Below are positions 1 through 5,358 of a DNA stretch of 5,358 bases, piece by piece. Each line of letters opens with the position of its first letter. Within the stretch, counting starts at the first letter, position 1. This stretch comes from Chloroflexota bacterium (GTDB lineage: Bacteria > Chloroflexota > Anaerolineae > UBA1429). The stretch lies in contig JAAYXX010000088.1 of NCBI GenBank assembly GCA_012515695.1, forward strand, positions 1 through 5,358. Direction: 5' to 3'. Made by a program: the position numbers and the translations under genes. Under the pieces are notes generated by a model. It was not told the DNA's origin, searched no databases, and saw nothing but the letters and a program-made list of their open reading frames with translations.

Positions 1-10
1 AAGTTGGCGC

Positions 11-83
11 GCCCACCTTCGTGGGCTACAGTCGCCCCTTCGGCGACTGGTTTCCCAGCCATCTGTAGCCTGCGAAGGCAGGC
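11..83. repeat. Cluster of short perfect inverted repeats (folded intergenic element)
   Basis: Three hairpins stand side by side: GCCCAC/GTGGGC (11-16/21-26, loop CTTC); an 8-bp stem CAGTCGCC/GGCGACTG (29-36/42-49, loop CCTTC); and a 7-bp stem AGCCTGC/GCAGGCT (67-73/78-84, loop GAAG). An alternative long-range stem, GGCTACAG (24-31) with CTGTAGCC (63-70), would close a three-way junction around TCGCC/GGCGA (32-36/42-46) and CTGG/CCAG (47-50/55-58). The first and third loops are complements (CTTC and GAAG), suggesting arms of one larger inverted element. It may continue upstream of the window. No U-run of terminator quality follows any stem. It could be a dispersed REP-like repeat or the tail of an upstream transcript. 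Confidence 0.65.
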
Positions 84-85
84 TT

Positions 86-151
86 TGCAATGGTTGGTGC
101 AGTTTCAACTGCCTTATGCCGATGCAACGGTTGGTGCAGTTTTAACTGCCT
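86..151. repeat. Two 29-bp imperfect direct repeats, each with an internal palindrome
   Basis: Copies at 86-114 and 123-151 match in 27 of 29 positions at a 37-bp period (differences at 91/128 and 106/143, both C/T). Each contains GCAGTT-TY-AACTGC (99-112 and 136-149), and one of the two differences falls in the central two bases of the palindrome, leaving the 6-bp arms intact. They lie between the inverted-repeat cluster and the promoter. They may be operator sites or units of a dispersed repeat. Confidence 0.8.
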
Positions 152-165
152 ACGAGATGGCAGGC
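146..165. repeat. Small inverted repeat and partial copy of an upstream element next to the -35 box
   Basis: CTGCC (146-150) pairs with GGCAG (159-163) around an 8-base loop. The stretch from 148 to 165 (GCCTACGA, then GAT, then GGCAGGC) resembles 68-83 (GCCTGCGA, then GGCAGGC), differing by one substitution and a short insertion. It ends three bases before the -35 hexamer. Confidence 0.5.
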
Positions 166-168
166 GTT

Positions 169-198
169 TTGACTCTGGCTCGTGGAATCGGTTATACT
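169..198 (+). promoter_or_regulatory. Sigma70-type promoter of the glycan operon
   Basis: A -35 box TTGACT (169-174, 5 of 6 to TTGACA) and a -10 box TATACT (193-198, 5 of 6 to TATAAT) are separated by 18 bp. Transcription would start near 205, giving a leader of about 26 bases before the ATG at 231, just enough for the ribosome binding site. It is the only good hexamer pair seen upstream of the cluster and lies immediately after the repeat region. Experimental start mapping is not available; the call rests on consensus match, spacing and position. Confidence 0.72.
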
Positions 199-220
199 GG
201 ATCAAGTCTTGTGTTCTGGT

Positions 221-226
221 GGAGAG
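221..226 (+). promoter_or_regulatory. Ribosome binding site deciding the start of the UXS gene
   Basis: GGAGAG lies four bases before the ATG at 231, with its core GGAG six bases away. It supports 231 as start over the in-frame ATG at 90, which has no comparable site and sits upstream of the promoter. Confidence 0.75.
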
Positions 227-230
227 AAAT

Positions 231-1172
231 ATGCGAGTTTTGATTACGGGTGGCGCGGGTTTTGTCGGCTCTCACCTATGCGATCGGCTGTTGGCCGAGG
301 GGCATCAGGTGGTGGCTGTGGATAATCTGATAACGCGCAGTGCGGAAAACATCGCTCACCTGCGAGATAACCCCGACTTCACCTTCCTGGATCATGACGT
401 GAACCAGCCTATTCACTTTGTTGGAGAGTTGGACGCCGTCATGCATCTGGCTTCGCTCCCCAGTCCCGTGGACTATTTAGAGATGCCCATTGAGACGCTG
501 GCCGTGGGGGCCTATGGAACGCACAACGCCCTGGAATTGGCCCGCGCCAAGCGGGCGCAGTTCCTGCTGGCGTCTACCTCCGAAGTGTACGGCGACCCCC
601 TGGTGCATCCCCAGCCGGAGGAATACTGGGGCAACGTGAACCCCATCGGGCCGCGTGGCGTATACGACGAGTCCAAGCGATTCGCCGAAGCCCTGACAAT
701 GGCCTACCATCGCGCGCGCGGCGTGCGTACGCATATCGCCCGCATTTTCAACACCTACGGCCCACGTATGCGACTGGACGATGGGCGCGTGGTGCCCAAT
801 TTCGTGCGTCAGGCCCTTTCCGGCGAGCCGCTAACGGTGTATGACGACGGCTCGCGCACGCGCAGCTTTTGCTATGTGAGCGATCTGGTAGAGGGCCTGT
901 ATCGCCTGTTGCTGTCCGACGAGGCGCTGCCGGTGAACCTGGGGAACCCCGCCGAGATGACCGTTCTCGAATTCGCCCAGGCGGTGCTGCGGATTTCGGG
1001 CAGCGACGCGGGGATTGCCTTCGTAACCCCCAAGGACGAGCGCACCAAGGACGACCCACAGACACGCCAGCCCGACATTTCCAGGGCGCGCGCTGTGCTG
1101 GGCTGGGAACCCCGCGTAACCCTGGAAGAAGGTCTGTCCAAGACCATCGAATCCTTCCGGGTCAGGGTTTGA
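231..1172 (+). CDS. UDP-glucuronate decarboxylase (UDP-xylose synthase), extended SDR / NAD-dependent epimerase-dehydratase family
   Basis: A 313-residue cytosolic enzyme, complete and of normal family length. It is expected to convert UDP-glucuronate to UDP-xylose using tightly bound NAD. The N-terminus carries the Rossmann glycine motif (GGAGFVGSH, G7/G10/G13). STSEVYGDP (residues 115-123) and WGNVNPIGPRGVYDESK, with catalytic Y145 and K149, are the signature of UXS rather than of generic epimerases. RIFNTYGPRM and TRSF (R211, at the position of the arginine important for decarboxylation in UXS/ArnA) follow, and the C-terminal RQPDISRARAVLGWEP is the usual nucleotide-sugar end. One oddity is that the family segment usually reading SPASP is S-L-P-S-P here (L76). 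The start at 231 is chosen because it begins exactly at the Rossmann strand and has GGAGAG at 221-226; the in-frame ATG at 90 would add 47 low-complexity residues and lies upstream of the promoter. It is the first gene of the cluster. A dTDP-glucose dehydratase is the main alternative and fits less well. Confidence 0.9.
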   Translation: MRVLITGGAGFVGSHLCDRLLAEGHQVVAVDNLITRSAENIAHLRDNPDFTFLDHDVNQPIHFVGELDAVMHLASLPSPVDYLEMPIETLAVGAYGTHNALELARAKRAQFLLASTSEVYGDPLVHPQPEEYWGNVNPIGPRGVYDESKRFAEALTMAYHRARGVRTHIARIFNTYGPRMRLDDGRVVPNFVRQALSGEPLTVYDDGSRTRSFCYVSDLVEGLYRLLLSDEALPVNLGNPAEMTVLEFAQAVLRISGSDAGIAFVTPKDERTKDDPQTRQPDISRARAVLGWEPRVTLEEGLSKTIESFRVRV

Positions 1173-1176
1173 GTTC

Positions 1177-2718
1177 ATGACGACGGAAACCCTCGCCACC
1201 CGTTCCCGCTGGTCGGGCGTCGAGCACCCGACAGGCAAAGGGTGGCTTGAGCGCGCCCTCCCGCTCGCGCTGACCCTCCTGGGCGTGCTGGCGCTGGGGC
1301 TGTTTATCGCCCGCGCCCCTTTGATGTGGTGCGTGGCCGCGTTGGTGGGGGGCGTGGGCCTGTGGGCGCTCTTGATGCGGCCCGCTGTGGCCCTGTACGC
1401 GCTGGCTTTTGCCGTCCCCTTTGGCTCGTTGCGAGAACTGCATGTCGGCGGGTTGACCGTGGGAGCCAGCGAGTTGTTGGTGATGGCGCTGGTGTCCGTC
1501 TGGTTCCTGCGTATGGCCGCCACGCGCCAGGTGCAACTCACCCGCTCGCGGCTCACCCTGGGCATCCTCTGCTATCTGGCCGCGCTGCTGATCGCCCTTT
1601 GGCCTGCTACCAGCATGACACTGGCGTTCAAAGAGCTTGCCAAGTGGGGCGAATTCCTGCTGGTGTATCTGTTCGTGGCGAGCACGCTGACCCCCGGCGA
1701 AACCAAAATGGTGGCGGCCAGCCTGCTGCTGGCGGGCGCGCTGGAGGGATTGCAGGGAATCTACCAGTTCCTCTTTCAGGTGGGGCCAGAGGGGTTTATC
1801 CTGAACGGGCGCTATATGCGGGCCTACGGGCACTTTTTACAGCCCAACCCCTTTGGCGGGTACATGGGCCTGCTGCTGCCACTGGCCTATGTGCTGGCTC
1901 TGGGCTATTGGCCCGAAGCCGCGCGCGCTTGGCGCAGGCGCGAGGGCTGGGCGTCGGTGGGGCCGATGCTTCTGTGGGCGCTGGCGGTCATTGCGGCGGT
2001 GATCATGGGCGCGGCGCTGCTCATGAGTTGGTCGCGGGGCGCGCTGCTGGGGTTAGCGGCGGGGTTGGCGTGCGTGGCGTTGGCCCTGGGGCGGCGGGTC
2101 TGGCTGGCCCTGCTGCCGCTGGCGCTGGTCGGGCTGCTGCTGGGGCCAATGCTGCTAGAGCGCGTGCCGACGGACCTGATCGACCGGATGGCGGAGGCAT
2201 TGCGCTATACTGCCGGGACTGAACTGGCCGCCGTCGAGATTACCGATGCCAATTTCGCCATCATCGAGCGGCTGGCCCACTGGAATGCCGCCTGGCGGAT
2301 GTTTGACAGCAATCCCTGGTTGGGAGCAGGCGCGGGGCAATATAGCGTCGCCTACCCGGCGGTGGCCTTGCCGCGCTGGCAAGACCCGCTGGGCCATGCC
2401 CACAACTATTACCTGAACACGCTGGCCGAAGGGGGGCTGGTCGGGCTGGCGGTATATCTGGCCTTCCTGCTGACGGCGGGCGTGGTCGTGTGGCGGCAGG
2501 CGCGACGCGGCCAGGGGTGGGGGCGCATGGTGGCCCTCGCCGCGTTGGGGATGCTGGGACATCTGGCGGCGCACAGCGTGGTGGATAACCTGTATGTGCA
2601 CGAAATGTACCTGATCGTGGCTATCCTGCTCGGCCTGGTCGCGGCAACGCTGCGGCAAGGCGCGACGCAGAACATCATAGAGCATCGTCGAACGGGAGTA
2701 GAATGTCACAGGTCGTGA
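1177..2718 (+). CDS. O-antigen ligase / polymerase-like (Wzy_C, WaaL-like) polytopic membrane protein
   Basis: A 513-residue integral membrane protein with about 12-14 hydrophobic segments, a short basic N-terminus and one large hydrophilic loop at roughly residues 328-412. This is the topology of the O-antigen ligase family (Wzy_C domain), which joins or polymerises undecaprenyl-linked glycan on the outer face of the membrane. Family landmarks visible are QPNPFGGYMG (residues 222-231), SWSRGALLGL starting at 284 with R287, and GAGAGQYSVAYP followed by GHAHNYYLNTLAEGGLVG with H407, H409 and N410 at the end of the big loop, where the functional histidine of the family sits. The ATG is 4 bp after the upstream stop and lacks a strong Shine-Dalgarno (only CAGGG about 10 bases upstream), so translation is probably coupled to the UXS gene. 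The 3' end overlaps the next gene by 16 bp. Sequence alone cannot separate a Wzy polymerase from a ligase or a protein O-glycan transferase. Confidence 0.85.
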   Translation: MTTETLATRSRWSGVEHPTGKGWLERALPLALTLLGVLALGLFIARAPLMWCVAALVGGVGLWALLMRPAVALYALAFAVPFGSLRELHVGGLTVGASELLVMALVSVWFLRMAATRQVQLTRSRLTLGILCYLAALLIALWPATSMTLAFKELAKWGEFLLVYLFVASTLTPGETKMVAASLLLAGALEGLQGIYQFLFQVGPEGFILNGRYMRAYGHFLQPNPFGGYMGLLLPLAYVLALGYWPEAARAWRRREGWASVGPMLLWALAVIAAVIMGAALLMSWSRGALLGLAAGLACVALALGRRVWLALLPLALVGLLLGPMLLERVPTDLIDRMAEALRYTAGTELAAVEITDANFAIIERLAHWNAAWRMFDSNPWLGAGAGQYSVAYPAVALPRWQDPLGHAHNYYLNTLAEGGLVGLAVYLAFLLTAGVVVWRQARRGQGWGRMVALAALGMLGHLAAHSVVDNLYVHEMYLIVAILLGLVAATLRQGATQNIIEHRRTGVECHRS

Positions 2719-3152
2719 GTAATGTGAAAAGTTGGACAAAAATGAACCGCGCTGAGGCGATCCGCTTTATCAAGTTTGGGATCGTGGGCGCTATCGGGGC
2801 TATGGTTGACTTTGGCATACTGAACCTCGGTATTCAGGTGTTCGGCCTGGAGAAATGGCTGGCGAACACCTTTTCTTTTGCGGCGGCTGTGCTGAGCAAT
2901 TTCACCTGGAATCGCCTGTGGACCTTTCCTGAATCGCGCGCGCAACCGCTATTCAAGCAATTATTCCAATTCCTGCTCGTAAACATGGTCGGGTATGTCA
3001 TCAACCAGCTTATCTTTTTGTCGCTAGACCGTTGGGTCTTTGATGGTTGGGGAGCCTGGGGCTATAATCTCTCCAAGGCCATCGCCATCGGCGTGGTATT
3101 GTTCTGGAACTTTGGCATCAATCGCATCTGGACCTATCGGGAGATCAGGTGA
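2703..3152 (+). CDS. GtrA family small membrane protein (putative polyprenyl-phosphate-sugar translocation)
   Basis: A 149-residue protein with four hydrophobic helices (about 22-46, 53-75, 86-108, 119-142), the GtrA-like fold. Typical features are FIKFGIVGAIGAMVDF near the N-terminus (VG...D36F) and two copies of an aromatic motif, NFTWNRLWTF (66-75) and NFGINRIWTY (136-145). Family members are thought to help flip lipid-linked sugars used in surface glycan modification; the exact substrate is unknown and not readable here. The start at 2703 is preceded by GGGAG at 2694-2698; an in-frame ATG at 2742 (residue 14) is a weaker alternative. The first 16 bp overlap the end of the polymerase gene, and its stop overlaps the GTG start of the next gene by 4 bp, so it is embedded in the operon. 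Its GC content is lower than that of its neighbours (about 51% by hand count over 2761-3120). Confidence 0.88.
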   Translation: MSQVVSNVKSWTKMNRAEAIRFIKFGIVGAIGAMVDFGILNLGIQVFGLEKWLANTFSFAAAVLSNFTWNRLWTFPESRAQPLFKQLFQFLLVNMVGYVINQLIFLSLDRWVFDGWGAWGYNLSKAIAIGVVLFWNFGINRIWTYREIR

Positions 3153-4273
3153 CACGCATCGGCATTGACTATACAGCGGCAGTACAACAGGGGGCAGGCA
3201 TCGGGCGCTATACGCGGGGGCTGATCGGCGCGCTGGCCGCGTTGGACCGCTCCAACCGCTATGTGCTGTTCAGTGCTGGACGCGACGCGGCAGAAAGCTG
3301 GCCGACCAACTTTAGCCGGCGGGCGCTGCCCCTGAGCGATAGACACCTGGCGATCCTGTGGCAACGGTTGCGGCTGCCCGTTCCCGTCGAGTTGTTTACG
3401 GGTCGGGTGGACATTTTTCACTCGCCCGATTTCGTGCTGCCGCCAGTGGTCGCCGCCCGAACCGCGCTGACCATTCACGACCTGTCCTTTATGCGCTATC
3501 CCGAGTGCTCCTCGCCGCCGCTGCTGGAATACCTGATGCGCTCTGTGCCCCGGTCTGTGGCCCGCGCCGATTTGCTGCTGGCCGATTCCGCCAGCACACG
3601 CCAGGATTTGGTGGACTTGCTCGGTGTGCCGGAGGAGCGCGTGCGCGTGGTGTATGCCGGGGTCGAAGAGCGGTTCGCGCCCGTGCAAGATGACGCCCTT
3701 GTCCGCGCGACCCTGCATCAATACGGCATCCAGCGCCCGTATATCCTGGGGCTGGGGACACTGCAACCCCGCAAGAATTTCGTGCGCCTGATCCGCGCCT
3801 ATGACCGCCTGCGCCGCGAGCGCAACCTGCCGCACCAATTGATAATCGGCGGCGGGCGAGGATGGCTATACGAGGAGATAGACGCCTGCATCGAGAGCCT
3901 CGGTCTGCATGAGCAGGTGCGACTGATCGGCTTTGTGAATGACAATGACCTGCCCGCCCTGTATACGGCGGCGGACGTGTTCGCCTTTCCGTCGTTGTAC
4001 GAAGGGTTTGGCATCCCCGTTCTGGAGGCGATGGCCTGCGGCACGCCCGTGGTCACGGCCACGGCGTCTTCGCTGCCCGAAGTGGCGGGGGACGCGGCGC
4101 TGCTGGTGTCGCCGACGGATGAGGAGGCGCTGGCCGATGCGCTCTGGCGGGCGCTGGATGATACGGCGCTACGCGAGACGTTGCGCCGTCGCGGGTTTGA
4201 GCAGGTGCAACGTTTCACCTGGAAAGCAGCAGCACAACAGCTATTGGCATCATATACCGAGCTTGCAGCATAA
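3149..4273 (+). CDS. GT4-type (GT-B fold) glycosyltransferase, glycosyltransferase family 1 domain
   Basis: A 374-residue retaining glycosyltransferase, complete and of normal length. The N-terminal GT4-like domain shows GAGIGRYTRGL (glycine-rich first loop), FHSPDF, LTIHDLSF, and LLADSASTRQDL followed by VRVVYAGVEERF at the domain hinge. The C-terminal donor-binding domain begins with PYILGLGTLQPRKNF (R208, K209, which contact the nucleotide-sugar phosphates in the family), then VRLIGFVNDNDLPALYTAADVFAFPSLYEGFG. The EX7E motif is E285...E293, followed by the usual AMACGTPVV and SLPEVAGDAA. No membrane segment is apparent, so it probably acts at the cytosolic membrane face on a lipid-linked or growing glycan acceptor. 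The start is GTG at 3149, overlapping the upstream stop as GTGA, with CGGGAG at 3138-3143 as ribosome binding site. Donor and acceptor cannot be read; a mannosyl- or glucosyltransferase is as plausible as a xylosyltransferase. Confidence 0.92.
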   Translation: MTRIGIDYTAAVQQGAGIGRYTRGLIGALAALDRSNRYVLFSAGRDAAESWPTNFSRRALPLSDRHLAILWQRLRLPVPVELFTGRVDIFHSPDFVLPPVVAARTALTIHDLSFMRYPECSSPPLLEYLMRSVPRSVARADLLLADSASTRQDLVDLLGVPEERVRVVYAGVEERFAPVQDDALVRATLHQYGIQRPYILGLGTLQPRKNFVRLIRAYDRLRRERNLPHQLIIGGGRGWLYEEIDACIESLGLHEQVRLIGFVNDNDLPALYTAADVFAFPSLYEGFGIPVLEAMACGTPVVTATASSLPEVAGDAALLVSPTDEEALADALWRALDDTALRETLRRRGFEQVQRFTWKAAAQQLLASYTELAA

Positions 4274-4274
4274 C

Positions 4275-4279
4275 GGAGG
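4275..4279 (+). promoter_or_regulatory. Ribosome binding site of the aminotransferase gene
   Basis: GGAGG, a full anti-Shine-Dalgarno core, with a six-base spacer to the ATG at 4286. It is the best site in the window and sits in the 12-bp gap after the glycosyltransferase stop, so this gene can be translated independently of the one before it. Confidence 0.8.
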
Positions 4280-4285
4280 CAGCAC

Positions 4286-5358
4286 ATGTTCAAGTTGGCG
4301 GAGCGGATGAGCCGACTCGGCACCGAGTCGGCATTCGAGGTATTGGTCAAGGCCAAGGCCCTGGAAGCCCAGGGCAAAAGCGTGATCCACCTGGAGATCG
4401 GCGAGCCAGATTTCGACACGCCGCCCCACATTATAGAGGCAGCCTGCGACGCCCTGCGTAACGGCGCCACCCACTATACCCCGGCGGCGGGCATTCTCGA
4501 ACTGCGCGAGACGATTGCGCGGCATCTGGGGGCGGCACGGGGCCAAGAGATTTCCCCCGATCAGGTGGTTATTACGCCGGGGGCCAAGCCGATCATGTTC
4601 TTTGTGATCATGGCCCTGGCCGAGCCGGGAACCGAAGTGATTTACCCCAACCCCGGCTTTCCCATTTACGAGTCCATGATTAATTTCGTGGGCGCCAAGC
4701 CGGTGCCCATCCCCTTGCGCGAGGAAAAAGACTTTCGGTTCGACGTGAACGAACTGCGCGACCTGATCACCGACCGCACCCGGCTGATTATCCTGAACTC
4801 GCCGCAGAACCCCACGGGCGGCTTTCTGGAGCCGGACGACCTGCAGGCCATCGCCGAGATGTGCGTCGAGCGCGACATCCCCGTGCTGTCGGACGAGGTG
4901 TACGAGCATATTATGTATGATGGGCAGTTTGCCAGCATCGCCACCTATCCCGGCATGTCCACGTCCGAGCGCACCATCATCCTGCACGGCTTTTCCAAGA
5001 CCTACGCCATGACCGGCTGGCGACTGGGCTATGGGGTGATGCCCAAAGAGTTCGCCGCGCGCATCACCCAGTTGATGATCAACTCGAACTCGTGCACGTC
5101 GGCCTCCAACCAGTACGGCGGCATTGCGGCGCTGAACGGGCCGCAAGATAGCGTGCGAACGATGGTCGAGGCGTTCCGCGAGCGGCGCGACATCATCGTG
5201 GACGGGCTGAACGCCATCCCCGGCATCCGCTGCGTCAAGCCCAAGGGCGCGTTCTATGTGTTCCCCAACATCACCGGCACGGGCATGAGCAGCCGCGAGT
5301 GCGCGGATTACCTGCTCTACGAGGCGGGCGTGGCTGCCCTGTCGGGCACGGCCTTTGG
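4286..5358 (+). CDS. Class I PLP-dependent aminotransferase (aspartate aminotransferase AspB-like), 3' end cut by the window
   Basis: The first 357 codons of an open frame that continues past the window edge; the family is usually about 385-400 residues, so roughly 30-45 residues are missing. It is a fold-type I aminotransferase of the aspartate aminotransferase Ib type, moving an amino group between an amino acid and a 2-oxo acid with pyridoxal phosphate in the cytosol. Visible landmarks are IGEPDFDTP near residue 38, HYTPAAGILELRE, TPGAKPIMF, YPNPGFPIYES (Y120), NSPQNPTGG (N175), SDEVYEHI (D203 and Y206 of the PLP site), and GFSKTYAMTGWRLGYG with Schiff-base lysine K238 and phosphate-binding R246. 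The C-terminal arginine that binds substrate carboxylate lies beyond the window. The start follows GGAGG (4275-4279) with a 6-base spacer, 12 bp after the upstream stop. It is not a DegT/ArnB sugar aminotransferase, so its place in a glycan operon is probably co-transcription only. Codons 9-16 contain a strong inverted repeat. Confidence 0.9.
   Translation, partial: MFKLAERMSRLGTESAFEVLVKAKALEAQGKSVIHLEIGEPDFDTPPHIIEAACDALRNGATHYTPAAGILELRETIARHLGAARGQEISPDQVVITPGAKPIMFFVIMALAEPGTEVIYPNPGFPIYESMINFVGAKPVPIPLREEKDFRFDVNELRDLITDRTRLIILNSPQNPTGGFLEPDDLQAIAEMCVERDIPVLSDEVYEHIMYDGQFASIATYPGMSTSERTIILHGFSKTYAMTGWRLGYGVMPKEFAARITQLMINSNSCTSASNQYGGIAALNGPQDSVRTMVEAFRERRDIIVDGLNAIPGIRCVKPKGAFYVFPNITGTGMSSRECADYLLYEAGVAALSGTAF
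4311..4332. repeat. Perfect inverted repeat inside the 5' end of the aminotransferase gene
   Basis: GCCGACTCGG (4311-4320) is followed by CA and then CCGAGTCGGC (4323-4332), giving 10-bp perfect arms. As RNA it would form a 9-bp GC-rich stem with loop GCAC, 25 to 46 bases after the A of the start codon, within codons 9-16 (SRLGTESA). No U-run follows, so it is not an intrinsic terminator. It could affect translation, RNA stability or protein binding, or be chance in GC-rich coding DNA. Confidence 0.7.

Noticed and set aside
67..86. Hairpin AGCCTGC/GCAGGCT followed by TTT as an intrinsic terminator of an upstream gene
   Set aside because: Only three T residues follow the stem and then GCAA; too weak to call a terminator, better treated as part of the inverted-repeat cluster.
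86..151. CRISPR array or iteron origin from the 37-bp periodic repeats
   Set aside because: Only two copies, with an 8-base gap between them, no cas or rep gene, and no AT-rich unwinding region.
90..230. N-terminal extension of the UXS gene to an ATG at 90
   Set aside because: It starts upstream of the predicted promoter, runs through the direct repeats and adds 47 residues with no family similarity before the Rossmann strand at 231.
4..243. Small open frame with a TTG start across the repeat-rich leader
   Set aside because: No ribosome binding site; the translation mirrors the repeated DNA, and it covers the promoter and the start of the UXS gene.
1212..1232. Inverted repeat GTCGGG/CCCGAC early in the polymerase gene
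   Set aside because: Only a 6-bp stem with a 9-base loop in GC-rich coding DNA; within chance expectation.
831..1833. Antisense open frames opposite the UXS and polymerase genes
   Set aside because: Composition is Arg/Gln/His/Pro-rich shadow translation with no recognisable domain or ribosome binding site, opposite well-supported genes.
4250..5146. Long antisense open frame of 298 codons opposite the aminotransferase
   Set aside because: The + strand has an unmistakable aminotransferase here; long antisense frames are common in GC-rich coding DNA and this one shows no motifs.

Overview
The window reads as one co-directional, + strand gene cluster for a cell-surface glycan, preceded by a repeat-rich non-coding leader of about 230 bases. 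The organism is a bacterium with a fairly GC-rich genome (sampled coding stretches run about 57-78% GC). Protein style (a UXS with a PRGVYDESK motif, an O-antigen ligase family protein, GtrA, a GT4 glycosyltransferase and an AspB-like aminotransferase) together with clear Shine-Dalgarno sites would fit a Chloroflexota (Anaerolineae-like) lineage. That assignment is an impression from sequence style and was not tested.

Layout. Bases 1-165 hold no credible gene. They contain a cluster of short perfect inverted repeats (11-83) and a 29-bp imperfect direct repeat present twice at a 37-bp period, each copy enclosing the palindrome GCAGTT-TY-AACTGC. A strong sigma70-type promoter follows directly (TTGACT at 169-174, 18-bp spacer, TATACT at 193-198), then a short leader with a good ribosome binding site. 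Five genes follow with almost no space between them: a UDP-glucuronate decarboxylase (UDP-xylose synthase) at 231-1172; an O-antigen ligase/polymerase-like membrane protein at 1177-2718; a GtrA-family small membrane protein at 2703-3152; a GT4-type glycosyltransferase at 3149-4273; and a class I PLP-dependent aminotransferase from 4286 that runs off the window edge. The junctions are +4, -16, -4 and +12 bp, so a single transcript with translational coupling is likely.

How the genes fit together (inference). The first enzyme would supply UDP-xylose, the glycosyltransferase would add sugar to a growing lipid-linked or acceptor glycan, GtrA would help move a polyprenyl-phosphate-linked sugar across the membrane, and the Wzy/WaaL-like protein would polymerise or ligate the product on the outer face. 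The aminotransferase looks like an amino-acid enzyme rather than a sugar aminotransferase, so it may simply share the transcript.

I do not see a clearly new system. The least explained parts are the folded, repeated leader upstream of the promoter and a perfect 10-bp-arm inverted repeat (4311-4332) inside codons 9-16 of the aminotransferase. I saw no tRNA, rRNA, CRISPR array, insertion sequence or convincing intrinsic terminator.
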